From positions 62,001 through 126,000 of the forward strand of contig CAXBJB010000003.1 of NCBI GenBank assembly GCA_963976055.1: DNA of 64,000 bases. Reading direction: 5' to 3'. Every line of letters begins with the position of its first letter. Position 1 is the stretch's first letter. This stretch comes from UBA1479 sp963976055 (GTDB lineage Bacteria; Pseudomonadota; Alphaproteobacteria; Rhodospirillales; Casp-alpha2). Below, piece by piece: positions 7,763-17,300 of this stretch. The notes under the pieces are model-generated. The model had not been told where the DNA came from, searched no databases, and saw nothing but the letters and a program-made list of their open reading frames with translations. The position numbers and the translations under genes were made by a program.

Positions 7763-10213
7763 ATGAACGTCAAGCCTGACACCCCGTCACCCCTTGGGGC
7801 CGACCAGCTTTCCGTTGTCGTGGACCCCGATCGTCTGGGGTTTCGCACGACCGAAGAGGTCACGCCCCACGACCAGGTGCCCTGCCAGGCGCGGGCCCTG
7901 GAGGCGATCCGCTTCGGAACCGGCATCCGTTCGCCCGGATTCAACCTGTTCCTGCTCGGCTCCCAGGGCACGGGCCGTCATGAACTGATCTCCGCCTTCC
8001 TTGACGAAAAGGCGGCGGAAGAGCCCGACGGCGAGGATTGGGTCTATGTCGACAATTTTGACGCACCGCACGAGCCGCTGGCCATGCGCCTGCCTACCGG
8101 GCGCGGTCAAGAACTGGCCGATGCCATGGCGGAGTTCATCGACGATGTGCGGACGTCCGTTCCCGCCTACATCGGGAACGAGGAAAACCAGAATCGATTG
8201 CGCTCGATCCGCGACGAATTCAAAAACAAGCCCGACGAGCTGATTCAGGCCCTGGGCGAGAAGGCGGCGGCGGAAAAGATCATGCTGGTGCGTACGCCTC
8301 TGGGGTTCGGGTTCGCGCCACTCGACGGGGACGAGATCATCAAGCCCGAGGAATTCGAGAAGCTGCCCGAGGAGGAGCGCAAGGCGACCGCGGCCAAGAT
8401 CGAGGAACTGCAGGAGGAATTGCAGGAAATCATCGGACAGGTGCCGCAATGGGAAAGACAAAGCCGGGACGCCCTGCGCGAGGCGATCTCCGAGATGACG
8501 GAGGTCGCCATCAAGGCGTCGATGGAGCGGGTCGTGCAGCGCTTCCAGGACCTGCCCGACGTGCTGGATTATCTCGACCGGGTGCGCGTGGACCTGATTG
8601 CCAATTTTGATTCCATCGAACCCTTGGAAAGCGGTGGCGCCGGAAGCCCGGGAGCACCTGGACGCGGATGGGGGAAGAAGGGCGGCGACGGGTTGGAAAG
8701 ATACCTGGTCAATGTGCTGGTGACGGGGGAGGCGGGCCGCGGCGCGCCGGTCGTGCACGAGGCCAACCCGACGTTGCAGAACTTGGTCGGGCGTGTCGAG
8801 CACATGTCCGAATTCGGTGCGCTGATGACCAACTTCCGCCTGATCAAGGGCGGCACCCTGCATTTGGCCAACGGCGGTTATCTTGTGCTGGATGCAGAAA
8901 AAATGCTGCGCGAGCCTTTCGCCTGGGAGGCCTTGAAGCGTGCCTTGACGGAACGCAGCATCGCCATCGAATCGGCGGGCGAAATGCTGAGTCTCGTCAG
9001 CACGATCTCGCTCGAGCCCGAGCCAATCCCCTTGGACGTGAAGGTCGTGCTGATCGGCAGCCGCTTGCTCTATTACCTTTTGACGATCTACGATCCCGAG
9101 TTTCTGGAGTTGTTCAAGGTCGAGGCCGATTTCGACGAAGACGTGCGGCGCGACCCGGAAACCGAGGGCCTGTTCCCCGGCATCCTGGCCGGTCTGGTGC
9201 GGAGCAAGAATCTTCTGCCTCTGGCCGCCGATGCCGTTGCCCTGGTCATACAGCGCGCCATCCGGCTGGCCGGCGATCAAAAGCGGATTTCCGTCCATAT
9301 GCGCCAGCTTTCCGAACTGTTGGAAGAAGCCAATTACCACGCGCTCACCGCGTTGTCGCCGCACGTCACCGGCGCACACGTGCAGACCGCCATCGACCAG
9401 CAGATTCGCCGATCCGACCGGATCCGGGAACGGTCTTACGAGATGATCACCCGCGGCAAGGTGCTGATCGACACCGAGGGTGCCGCGGTCGGACGGATCA
9501 ATGGCCTGAGCGTTCTGCAATTGGGCGACTTCGCCTTCGGCCAGCCCACCCGTATTTCGGCCCGGGTCCGCCTCGGCGCGGGCAAGGTGGTCGATATCGA
9601 ACGCGAAGTCGAACTGGGCGGGCCGCTGCATTCAAAAGGCGTTTTGATCCTGTCCGGCTTTATCGCCGCGCGCTATGCGGCCGATGAGCCGTTGTCGCTT
9701 GCCGCCTCCCTGGTGTTCGAACAATCCTACGGCGGCGTGGAAGGTGACAGTGCCTCATCGGCGGAACTCTATGCCTTATTGTCGGCCATCTCGGATCTGC
9801 CATTGCGCCAGGATCTTGCCGTGACCGGTTCCGTCAACCAGTACGGCGACATCCAGGTCATCGGCGGCGTGAACGAGAAGATCGAGGGATTCTTCGACAT
9901 CTGTCAGGCCCGCGGGCTCAGCGGGACACAGGGGGTGTTGATCCCCGCGGGCAATATCGATCACTTGATGCTTGAACGCCGTGTCATCGACGCCGTTGCC
10001 GCCGGCTCCTTCCATATCTATCCGGTTCGCACGGTCGATGAGGGCATGTCCCTTCTGACCGGCGTCGTGGCCGGGGTGGCGGACGCGGAAGGCGTCTTTC
10101 CGGACGAAACGATCAACGGCTTGGTCGAGAAACGTCTGCGGGCTTTCGCCAAGGCGCGCCGCCGGCGCGACCGCCTGCCGGAAGACGGGGAGGGTGAGGA
10201 CGACAAGCCATGA
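7763..10213 (+). CDS. ATP-dependent Lon-family protease (LonB/YcbZ-like, AAA_32 type)
   Basis: This 816-residue cytosolic protein combines an AAA-type module with a C-terminal Lon protease domain but lacks the LAN substrate domain of classical Lon. The N-terminal ATP-binding loop reads GSQGTGR at 66-72, with Arg in place of the Walker A lysine. A charged coiled-coil insertion spans about 150-290. The second half carries the AAA lid and the protease domain with catalytic S663 (in EGDSASS) and K706, spaced 43 residues apart as in E. coli Lon. The stop overlaps the start of the universal-stress-like gene, so the two are coupled. Family membership is firm; the substrates are unknown. Confidence 0.9.
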   Translation: MNVKPDTPSPLGADQLSVVVDPDRLGFRTTEEVTPHDQVPCQARALEAIRFGTGIRSPGFNLFLLGSQGTGRHELISAFLDEKAAEEPDGEDWVYVDNFDAPHEPLAMRLPTGRGQELADAMAEFIDDVRTSVPAYIGNEENQNRLRSIRDEFKNKPDELIQALGEKAAAEKIMLVRTPLGFGFAPLDGDEIIKPEEFEKLPEEERKATAAKIEELQEELQEIIGQVPQWERQSRDALREAISEMTEVAIKASMERVVQRFQDLPDVLDYLDRVRVDLIANFDSIEPLESGGAGSPGAPGRGWGKKGGDGLERYLVNVLVTGEAGRGAPVVHEANPTLQNLVGRVEHMSEFGALMTNFRLIKGGTLHLANGGYLVLDAEKMLREPFAWEALKRALTERSIAIESAGEMLSLVSTISLEPEPIPLDVKVVLIGSRLLYYLLTIYDPEFLELFKVEADFDEDVRRDPETEGLFPGILAGLVRSKNLLPLAADAVALVIQRAIRLAGDQKRISVHMRQLSELLEEANYHALTALSPHVTGAHVQTAIDQQIRRSDRIRERSYEMITRGKVLIDTEGAAVGRINGLSVLQLGDFAFGQPTRISARVRLGAGKVVDIEREVELGGPLHSKGVLILSGFIAARYAADEPLSLAASLVFEQSYGGVEGDSASSAELYALLSAISDLPLRQDLAVTGSVNQYGDIQVIGGVNEKIEGFFDICQARGLSGTQGVLIPAGNIDHLMLERRVIDAVAAGSFHIYPVRTVDEGMSLLTGVVAGVADAEGVFPDETINGLVEKRLRAFAKARRRRDRLPEDGEGEDDKP

Positions 10214-11052
10214 ACCCGATCGCAGGGCCGGAAAGCTTTCGACGCGTCCTCCTGCCGCTTGAAGCGGAAGGTGCCCATTCTGCGTTGTTGGAAAATGCGG
10301 CGCGGCTGGCGCGTTCACTGGAACTCGCCCTGGTCGGGTTATATGTCGAGGACGCCGACCTTGTCGCCTTCGCGGACCTGCCCATCGCTCACCAGATCAC
10401 CAGCACGGCGGCACGGGTTTCCGGTCTCAACCGTGTTTCCCTGGCGCGCCATTTCGAGGGTGAAAAGGCTCGGCTTCTCCGCCGATTGACCCAGGTCGCG
10501 GCAATGGCCGAGGTCCGCCATGAGTTCATCCTTCGCCGTGGCCGGCCTCGGCAGGAAATTCGGAAGGCGGCCCTGCGGTACGACATCCTGGCGGTGGGCG
10601 GCCGGAACGCCTTGCTGGCAGGCAATGCGCAAGGGCTGCTTGCCTGTGCGGCGACAGCACTCTTGTTCGTCCCCGAATCGCCGCGCGCCGGCGCCGGGCC
10701 GGTGGCCGTCGTGGCGTCCGCGGGCCAGGTTGGCGGCCGTTTGATCGATCTCGCGGCGCGTATCGCCGTCCGTCAGGGCCGGGCTTTGCGGCTGCTTGCC
10801 GCCGGCTCTACCGCCACCTTTGGCGCGGCCTACCAGAAAGGGCTGCGTGATCTCGCCGCGCACCTGCCGCAGGATGCAGCACAACTGGTCGCCGAGGCGG
10901 CACGTATGCCGTTGGCTGGACTTGCCGGTCCGGGTCCTGGTTTGGTCGTGACCGATGTCCATTCGGCCCGTCAGGAGGGGAACCGTTGGATCGAGAGCGG
11001 AACGCCGCTGCTTGTCGTCAGGAACGATACGGAGACGGCGGGAGACGGATAA
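10210..11052 (+). CDS. Universal stress protein-like protein
   Basis: The 280-residue protein starts with RVLLPLEAEGAHSALLENAARLARSLELALVGLYVED, of which the leading beta strand and following helix match the USP Rossmann-like fold. A second strand-turn segment, DILAVGGRN at about 124-132, and LLFVPESPR follow. The C-terminal half looks like a second, more divergent copy (VAVVASAGQVGGRLIDLAARIA). The G-2x-G-9x-G(S/T) ATP loop is not clear. Its ATG overlaps the protease stop codon (ATGA), so the two proteins are probably made together and may function together. Function beyond the fold is unknown. Confidence 0.7.
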   Translation: MNPIAGPESFRRVLLPLEAEGAHSALLENAARLARSLELALVGLYVEDADLVAFADLPIAHQITSTAARVSGLNRVSLARHFEGEKARLLRRLTQVAAMAEVRHEFILRRGRPRQEIRKAALRYDILAVGGRNALLAGNAQGLLACAATALLFVPESPRAGAGPVAVVASAGQVGGRLIDLAARIAVRQGRALRLLAAGSTATFGAAYQKGLRDLAAHLPQDAAQLVAEAARMPLAGLAGPGPGLVVTDVHSARQEGNRWIESGTPLLVVRNDTETAGDG

Positions 11053-11102
11053 ACCTCGGTGTGGACCGGCGGGACTATAGACCCGTCAATCGCTGACCTG
11101 GA

Positions 11103-11846
11103 TCATGCCTTGCCGGCGGCCTTCAGGGCCTGTTCGCGGTAGGCCTGGATCCGGGCTTTCAGCCCGGGGACCGAGGCCGTGCGCGCGATGTCGGCCATGT
11201 CGGCGTCGCGGGTATCGGTCGCCGTCACGCGGAACAGATCGGCCGTCGCCTGGGGGCCGAGGTTTTGTGCCGCGGTGCCCGCGTCCGCGGCGGCCTGGGG
11301 CCAGTCGGCCATGTCGATCATATCCGTGGCGAAGCCCAGGCGCAGCGCCTCAGCCGCATCGAAGGTCAGGCCGGAATTCTGGATGTGGCGGGCCGCGTCC
11401 TCGCCGACCCGGACCTTGAGGCGCCGGGTGCCGAGCACGATGCCGAAGCCCAGCCCGGGCATGCGGAACGACGTGCCGGGTGCTGCGATGCGCCGGCTGC
11501 AGGCGCAGAACAGATCGGCGCCCGCGCCGAACACCCGGCCATGGGCCAGGGCCAGCGTGGGAAGCGGCGCATGATAAACGGCCTGCAGCAGGGTTTCGAT
11601 GCGGATCAGGCGATGGACCAGATCGCCGTCCGTGACGATGTCCAGATCCGACAGGTCGAAACCGGAACAGAAGCTTTTGCCGTCGCCGCGCAGGACGATC
11701 AGCCGCGTGCCGTCGGTCGCGGCGGCGGTGACGGCGGCAAGCAGGTCTTCGACCAGATCGGGGCCCAGGGCGTTCGCCTTGTCGGTCCGGTTCAGGGTGA
11801 TGTCGGTGGTGCCGTCCTGCTTGGCAATGATCAGGGTCTGGGGCAT
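11103..11846 (-). CDS. Enoyl-CoA hydratase/isomerase family protein, catalytic Glu residues not conserved
   Basis: This 247-residue protein has the crotonase fold: the oxyanion-hole segment GDGKSFCSGFDLSDL near 55-70 and GRVFGAGADLFCACSRRIAA near 104-123. In hydratases two glutamates follow (one in a P-E-x-x-LG motif, one about 20 residues later). Here the first segment reads MPGLGFGIVLG and the second GEDAARHIQNS, so neither glutamate is in place. It is therefore unlikely to be a normal enoyl-CoA hydratase and could be another crotonase type (thioesterase, isomerase, dehalogenase-like). AAGGA lies 8 nt before the ATG. It stands alone, convergent with the USP-like gene. Confidence 0.85.
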   Translation of the reverse strand: MPQTLIIAKQDGTTDITLNRTDKANALGPDLVEDLLAAVTAAATDGTRLIVLRGDGKSFCSGFDLSDLDIVTDGDLVHRLIRIETLLQAVYHAPLPTLALAHGRVFGAGADLFCACSRRIAAPGTSFRMPGLGFGIVLGTRRLKVRVGEDAARHIQNSGLTFDAAEALRLGFATDMIDMADWPQAAADAGTAAQNLGPQATADLFRVTATDTRDADMADIARTASVPGLKARIQAYREQALKAAGKA

Positions 11847-12036
11847 GTTGTCGTCCTTGCGGTTCTGATTGGCAGGTCGATCAGTTCGCAGATTTGCCGC
11901 ATCCGGTCCACCCCTTTCCTAGAAGGGGGATGGAACCGGCGCCCCGGTCCGGGTTGAAATTCGGCCGTGCAATCCCTATTTCAAGCCTTAAGGTCCGAGG
12001 CCGCGCCCGTCGGCGCCGGCGGACGGCCGTTACATT

Positions 12037-13062
12037 ATGGCTGATATTCCCCCCGACATATTCCCCGATTGCGCCCGGCGGCATCAGGTCCCGGCCGAAC
12101 CGCCGGTAACGACGACGGAAGATGGAACCCCGCGCCGCGTCGGTGTCGAGATCGAGTTCGCCGGTCTGGACGTGCCCGCCGCGGCAAACCTGGTTCAGGC
12201 GCATTTCGGTGGCGACATATCCCGGGAAAACCCCCATCGCCTGATCGTCGGGGAAACCGAATTCGGCGATTTCGTCATCGAACTGGACGCCCAGGCCGTT
12301 CACAAGGACGCGCAAGCCAAGGACGGCGCGGACAAAGCGCTTCTGCCCAAGGAACTGGACGCCGCCGCCCGCGAGGCGCTGGGCAAGGCGGTCGCCGGGA
12401 TCGTTCCGGTCGAGATCGTCACACCGCCCATGCCCTGGTCCGATCTGGGCCGCCTTACGGAGCTCACGGATGCCCTGCGCCGTGCCGGCGCCAAGGGCAC
12501 GGACGATAATATGCTGTATGCCTTTGGCCTGCATCTGAACCCGGAACTTCCGGCGACCGACGCCGGCACGATCCTGCGCCACCTCAAGGCTTATGTCATT
12601 TTGGCCGATTGGCTGCGCGAACGGGTTGCGATTGACCTGACGCGCCGCCTGATGCCGCATGCGGATCCCTTCCCCAGGGACTATGTCCTGTTACTGCTGG
12701 ACCCGGAATATGCCCCGGATCTGGACAGGCTGATCGCCGACTACCTGGATCACAATCCCACACGAAACCGCGAACTGGACATGCTGCCCCTGTTCCGCCA
12801 CCTGGATGAGGCGGCGGTCACGGCGCGGCTGAAGAACGACCTGATCAAGGCGCGGCCCACGTTTCACTACCGACTGCCCGATTGCGCCCTGGGTGACGCC
12901 GACTGGTCGCCCGTCGCCGAATGGAACCGCTGGGTTCGGGTCGAGCAACTGGCCGCCGACCCGGACCGTCTGGCGCGGCTTGGCGCGGCCCTGCGCGACA
13001 ACCTTCGGCGTCCGGCGGCCAAGCGTTGGTTGGACGAACTGCAGGGTTGGCTTCAGGGATGA
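12037..13062 (+). CDS. Putative amidoligase (glutamine-synthetase-like COOH-NH2 ligase fold)
   Basis: The 341-residue protein carries the Amidoligase_2-type signature R-V-G-V-E-I-E-F at about 34-41, with E38 and E40 as expected metal ligands. Further matches are an acidic strand (ETEFGDFVIELDAQAV), a second acidic/PP segment (VEIVTPPMPWSDLG), and GLHLNPELP, where the family has a conserved H-x-N. Such enzymes are predicted to form amide bonds between a carboxylate and an amine. Start ATG 12037 is the first plausible one. The next gene, a class I glutaminase-like hydrolase, overlaps its stop codon. Iyer, Aravind and colleagues predicted such pairings computationally; the product here is unknown. 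Confidence 0.82.
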   Translation: MADIPPDIFPDCARRHQVPAEPPVTTTEDGTPRRVGVEIEFAGLDVPAAANLVQAHFGGDISRENPHRLIVGETEFGDFVIELDAQAVHKDAQAKDGADKALLPKELDAAAREALGKAVAGIVPVEIVTPPMPWSDLGRLTELTDALRRAGAKGTDDNMLYAFGLHLNPELPATDAGTILRHLKAYVILADWLRERVAIDLTRRLMPHADPFPRDYVLLLLDPEYAPDLDRLIADYLDHNPTRNRELDMLPLFRHLDEAAVTARLKNDLIKARPTFHYRLPDCALGDADWSPVAEWNRWVRVEQLAADPDRLARLGAALRDNLRRPAAKRWLDELQGWLQG

Positions 13063-13727
13063 CGGCCCGGCCCCGTATCGGTGTCACGGTCTCCGACCGC
13101 GGCGCCATGCTGACCTGGCTTGCCCATTGGCTGGCGGTCCGGCGCGCGGGGGGACGGCCCGTGCGCCTGTCGGCGGGCGGCCGGACGGATACGGCCGGCC
13201 TCGACGGTGTGGTGATCGGCGGCGGCGACGACATCGGGGCCGAGATGTACGGCGGCGAGGTGACACTCGACCTGCGCATTGATCCGGACCGCGACCGGAT
13301 GGAGCGGCGGGCGCTGGATTGGGCGCTGCATGCGGATGTGCCGGTTCTGGGTGTGTGCCGGGGTGCTCAGATGATCAACATTCACCTGGGCGGCACGCTG
13401 CACCAGGACATGTATGCCGCCTACGGGAGCCTGCCGCGTCTGCGCACGCCCCTGGCGCGAAAGCGGATCACCCTGGTGCCGGATAGCCGCTTGGCACAGT
13501 TGATGGGCGAGGGACGGGTCGCCGTCAACAGCCTGCATCATCAGGCGGTCAATCGTCTTGGCAAGGGGCTTCGGGTGTCGGCGCGGGATGCCCACCGGGT
13601 CGTGCAGGCGCTTGAACATCCGACGGCAGGCTTTTTGATGGGCGTCCAGTGGCATCCGGAGTTCCTGGTGTTCCGCCCTCGTCATCAGGCATTGTACCGT
13701 GGATTGGTCCACGCCGCAGGGGGATAG
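13059..13727 (+). CDS. Class I glutamine amidotransferase-like hydrolase (peptidase C26 type)
   Basis: This 222-residue cytosolic protein has the complete Cys-His-Glu triad of the gamma-glutamyl hydrolase/PuuD group: C100 in GVCRGAQMIN, and H199 and E201 in GVQWHPEF. The GGGDD motif at about 54-58 is also typical of PuuD-like enzymes. ATG at 13059 overlaps the amidoligase stop (ATGA), so both are translated together. It may hydrolyse gamma-glutamyl amides made by the ligase, or supply ammonia to it; the C26 resemblance slightly favours hydrolysis. A longer frame extending upstream to 12921 lies inside the amidoligase gene and has no family similarity. Confidence 0.88.
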   Translation: MTARPRIGVTVSDRGAMLTWLAHWLAVRRAGGRPVRLSAGGRTDTAGLDGVVIGGGDDIGAEMYGGEVTLDLRIDPDRDRMERRALDWALHADVPVLGVCRGAQMINIHLGGTLHQDMYAAYGSLPRLRTPLARKRITLVPDSRLAQLMGEGRVAVNSLHHQAVNRLGKGLRVSARDAHRVVQALEHPTAGFLMGVQWHPEFLVFRPRHQALYRGLVHAAGG

Positions 13728-13751
13728 GGGGTTGTGGCCCTGAGCGCGGCG

Positions 13752-14156
13752 TCAGGCCGCGCGGCTGTGGATGGATTGTTCGATGCGTTCGCGCAACAGG
13801 TTGACCGTGGCGGGCTTGGTCACGAAGCCGTCGGCGCCGAGGGCCCGGGCTTGGGCCACCAGTTCATGGCGCCCGTGGCTGGTCAGGAAGATGACCGGGG
13901 TGTCACGGATGGTTCTGTCCGCGCTGTCGCGCAGTTCCTTGAGAAATGTCAGACCGTCCATGGGCCGCATTTCGATGTCGCAAAGCACGACATCGGGCTG
14001 AACGCCGGTCATTGCCTGCAGGCCGGCCTGACCGTCGGCGGCGGTCTTAATCTGACCGAAGCCGATCTGTTCCATCATCTTGCAGACGATGTTCACCACG
14101 AACTCCTGGTCGTCGATGATTAATGCGGTCATGTCGGCGAAAGCGGTGTCGCTCAA
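13752..14156 (-). CDS. Single-domain response regulator (CheY-like receiver)
   Basis: The 134-residue protein is a bare receiver domain. It shows the acidic pair D15-D16 (IIDDQE), the phosphoacceptor D60 (LCDIEM), the switch T92 (FLTSHG) and K114 (TKPAT). No output domain follows. It lies 208 bp downstream of the large hybrid kinase on the same strand, and an AT-rich stretch before it (14230-14345) could hold its own promoter. The Hpt domain at the end of the kinase is a plausible phosphodonor. The true start could also be the internal ATG eight codons in. Confidence 0.92.
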   Translation of the reverse strand: MSDTAFADMTALIIDDQEFVVNIVCKMMEQIGFGQIKTAADGQAGLQAMTGVQPDVVLCDIEMRPMDGLTFLKELRDSADRTIRDTPVIFLTSHGRHELVAQARALGADGFVTKPATVNLLRERIEQSIHSRAA

Positions 14157-14364
14157 GACCTTTTGCCTCCGTATATCTTTGCCGCGGTTGCGTCACTCTT
14201 TCTGAGCGCGCGTCCGCGCCGGTGCGGCCAAATGAAAAAAGTATGAAATTTATACACTCATTAATGGTAACACGGCTGCTGTTTGTGGCAATGCCGTTTC
14301 GGCCAGGGAAATAACCATAAGTAATGGTTCGTATAAATAATCCCTGATTCCAAGATCGGCGGGA

Positions 14365-17300
14365 TCAGGAAATGGAGCGGCGGTCATGCCCGGCCACCGC
14401 TTGGGAGACGACGGCGAGTTCGGGTTCGATGCGCCGAGAATATTCGGCCGCGCGGGAGGTGTCGCCGGCGCATAGGAACAGTTCGATCTGTTCGCACAAA
14501 TTGGCGAAGCGCACCGCGCCGGCAAGGCGTGACGTGCCCTTGGCCGCGTGCGCGGCTTCGCGGGCGCGGACGAAATCCGAGTCTTCGAAGGCATCCAGCA
14601 TGTCATCGACCAGCCGTCGCGCATTGCGAATGTAGTCTTCAAGCAAGGGGGCGACCATGGTCTCGTCACCGCCGACGGCATCATGGATGTAGCGCAGGTC
14701 CAGGATCGCGTCATCGCCGAAAGATCCGCCGCGCGGGGCGGGGGCATCATCGGTCACGGCGGGCCGGCGCAGTTGCACCGCCTTGGGCAGCCAGCGTTGG
14801 ATCAGTTCGTTCAGGGTCGCGCGGTCGACGGGTTTGGGCAGGTAATCATCCATCCCGGCGGCGCGGCATCGTTCCTTGGTGCCGATCAGGGCGTCGGCGG
14901 TCAGGGCAATGATCGGCATATGTGGCCGGTCGCTGGCGCGTTCCAGCGTGCGGACCTTTTCCGCAAGCTCGTAACCATCCATTTCCGGCATGTGGCAGTC
15001 GGTGATCAGCATGCCGTAGGATTGTCGGCGGATGCGATTCCAGGCGTCGCTGCCGTTGCTCACCGTTTCGACGGTGATGCCCAGGCGTTCCAGCATCATG
15101 CCGATGACCTTGCAGTTGACCGGATTATCCTCGGCGAACAGGACAAGAGCCCCCTCGGCGCGAGCGATCTCCGCGTCCGGCGTGACGTAAAGCGGCAGCG
15201 CCGCCGTGTCCGATATCCGGCGCACCGGAGCGCCGATCCCGGGCAGGTTGAGCCCCATCGCCATCGCCGCCGCGTTCCAGATCATCGCGCGCTGAACGGG
15301 CTTCGGCACGAACATGTATTGTCCGGTAAGGCGGTCCGGGTCGATGGATAGGATGTCGCTTCGCGGCATGAGAACGATCGTTCGCGGCGATATCGGGTCG
15401 CCCGCCTTTTCCCGCGCGGCGACGAACCGGCTGACGCCTTCGGCGCCGCGGTCGTGATCGACAATCAGAAGGTCGAACCGATCGCCCAACATCTTGCCGC
15501 CGGATACCATGCGGTTCAGCGCGCGAAGGCTGGGAATGGTGTCGGTACGCGCACCCAGGTGGCGCAGATAGGTGCCGATGTATTCGGCGGTGCCCGGGTC
15601 GCCGGCGAGAATGCCGATACGGTGTCCGGCGAACGGACGGCCGATGACGGCGGTCGGATCGCGGCTCGGCACCATGGAAATGCGGAACCAGAAGGTGGCG
15701 CCGCCTTCCTTGCGGCTGTCGGCGCCGATTTCGCCGCCCAGCATGTCGACCAGGGCCTGGCAAATTGACAGACCCAGCCCCGTTCCGCCGAACCGCCGCA
15801 CGGTCGAACTGTCGCCCTGTTCGAAAGGCTGGAACAGCTTGCGCTTGTTCTCTTCGGAAATACCGATGCCCGTGTCGTGGACACGGAACACGAACCAGGA
15901 ACCGCCATCGGCCGCCGTCTCCGCGCGCACGTCGATATCGATGCGGCCGTTGTCCGTAAACTTGACCGCGTTGCCGACGAGATTGAGAAGGATCTGGCGC
16001 AGCCGCGTCGGATCGCCGATCAACTCGTCCGGTATGGCCGGGTCGATGAATACGCCGAGACGGTTGCGCTTCTCTTCGGCTCGGGGCGCCATAAGGTCGG
16101 CGACGCCCTCGACCAGATCGCTGAGCCTGAAGGGGCTGAGGTCCAGTTCCAAACGGCCGGCCTCGATTTTCGAGAAATCGAGGATGTCGTCGATGATGCC
16201 CATCAGTGTGCGGCATGAATCCTGGATGATGGTCAGCATGCCGCGTTGGGTGCTGCTGAGGGCCGTATCGTGCAGCATTTCCGCGACGCCCATGATGCCG
16301 TTCATGGGGGTGCGGATTTCATGGCTCATGTTGGCGAGGAAAATGGACTTTGCTTTGTTGGCGCTTTCCGCCGTGTCGCGGGCCTCGCGCAGGCGTTCCT
16401 CGAACTGAACGCTTTCTGTGATGTCCACGTGGATACCGACGATGCCGCCGTCCGGCAACCATCCGCGCCGGGTTTCGACGGTTCGACCGTTCGTGAGGCG
16501 GCGGCGGATGATGAGATTTCTCCGTTCTCGAATGCCGGAGATATGCTGCTCGACGATCTCGTCCGGCGTGCCTTGGTCTCCGTAATCACCGCGTTCGGCA
16601 AGGAAGCGAAGGGCGTTTTGGAGGTCGCTGCCTTCTTGCACCAAGTCCGGGGGGAACCCGAACAGGTTAATGTAATGGTCGTTGAAGGCGATGAATCTCA
16701 GATCGGAATCCAACACGACAATCCCGTTGTTCATGGCGCGCACGGCCGTATCGAACAGTTCGGTCTTTTGCTTCAGATCCGCTTCGATGGTTTTCAGTTC
16801 GGTGATGTCCGTGGCGGTGACCGTAATCCCGCCGTCGGACGTGCGGCTCTCGCGCAACAAAAACCAGCGACCGTCCGTGAACTCGCGGATGATCGGCGGG
16901 CCCGGGTTGCGGTGTTCCGATATACGCTGGGCGACAAATTCCTCGTCGCGTCCCCGGGCGTCGGCAATGCCGGGCAGGCTGGCGCGAAGGATATCCTCGA
17001 ACGTCCCCCCTTGTTCGAGAATTTCCTCGGCATTGGGATGGGTGTCGGCATAGCGCGAGTTCATCAGGACAAGACGGTCGTCGGCGTCGAAAAGGGCGAA
17101 CCCTTCTTGCAGGCTTTCCAGGGCGCCGCGCAGTCTGGTCTCGCTCTCTTGCACCGCCAGTTCGGCGCGTCGGCGTTCCTCGACCTCGCGGGTCAGTTCC
17201 TGGGTGCGTTCCTCGACCCGCTTTTCCAGGTCGTCACGGGCCTGACGCAGGGCGTTTTCCGTCCGTAGCCGCTCGCTGATGTCGCGGGAGTAGGCAAAGA

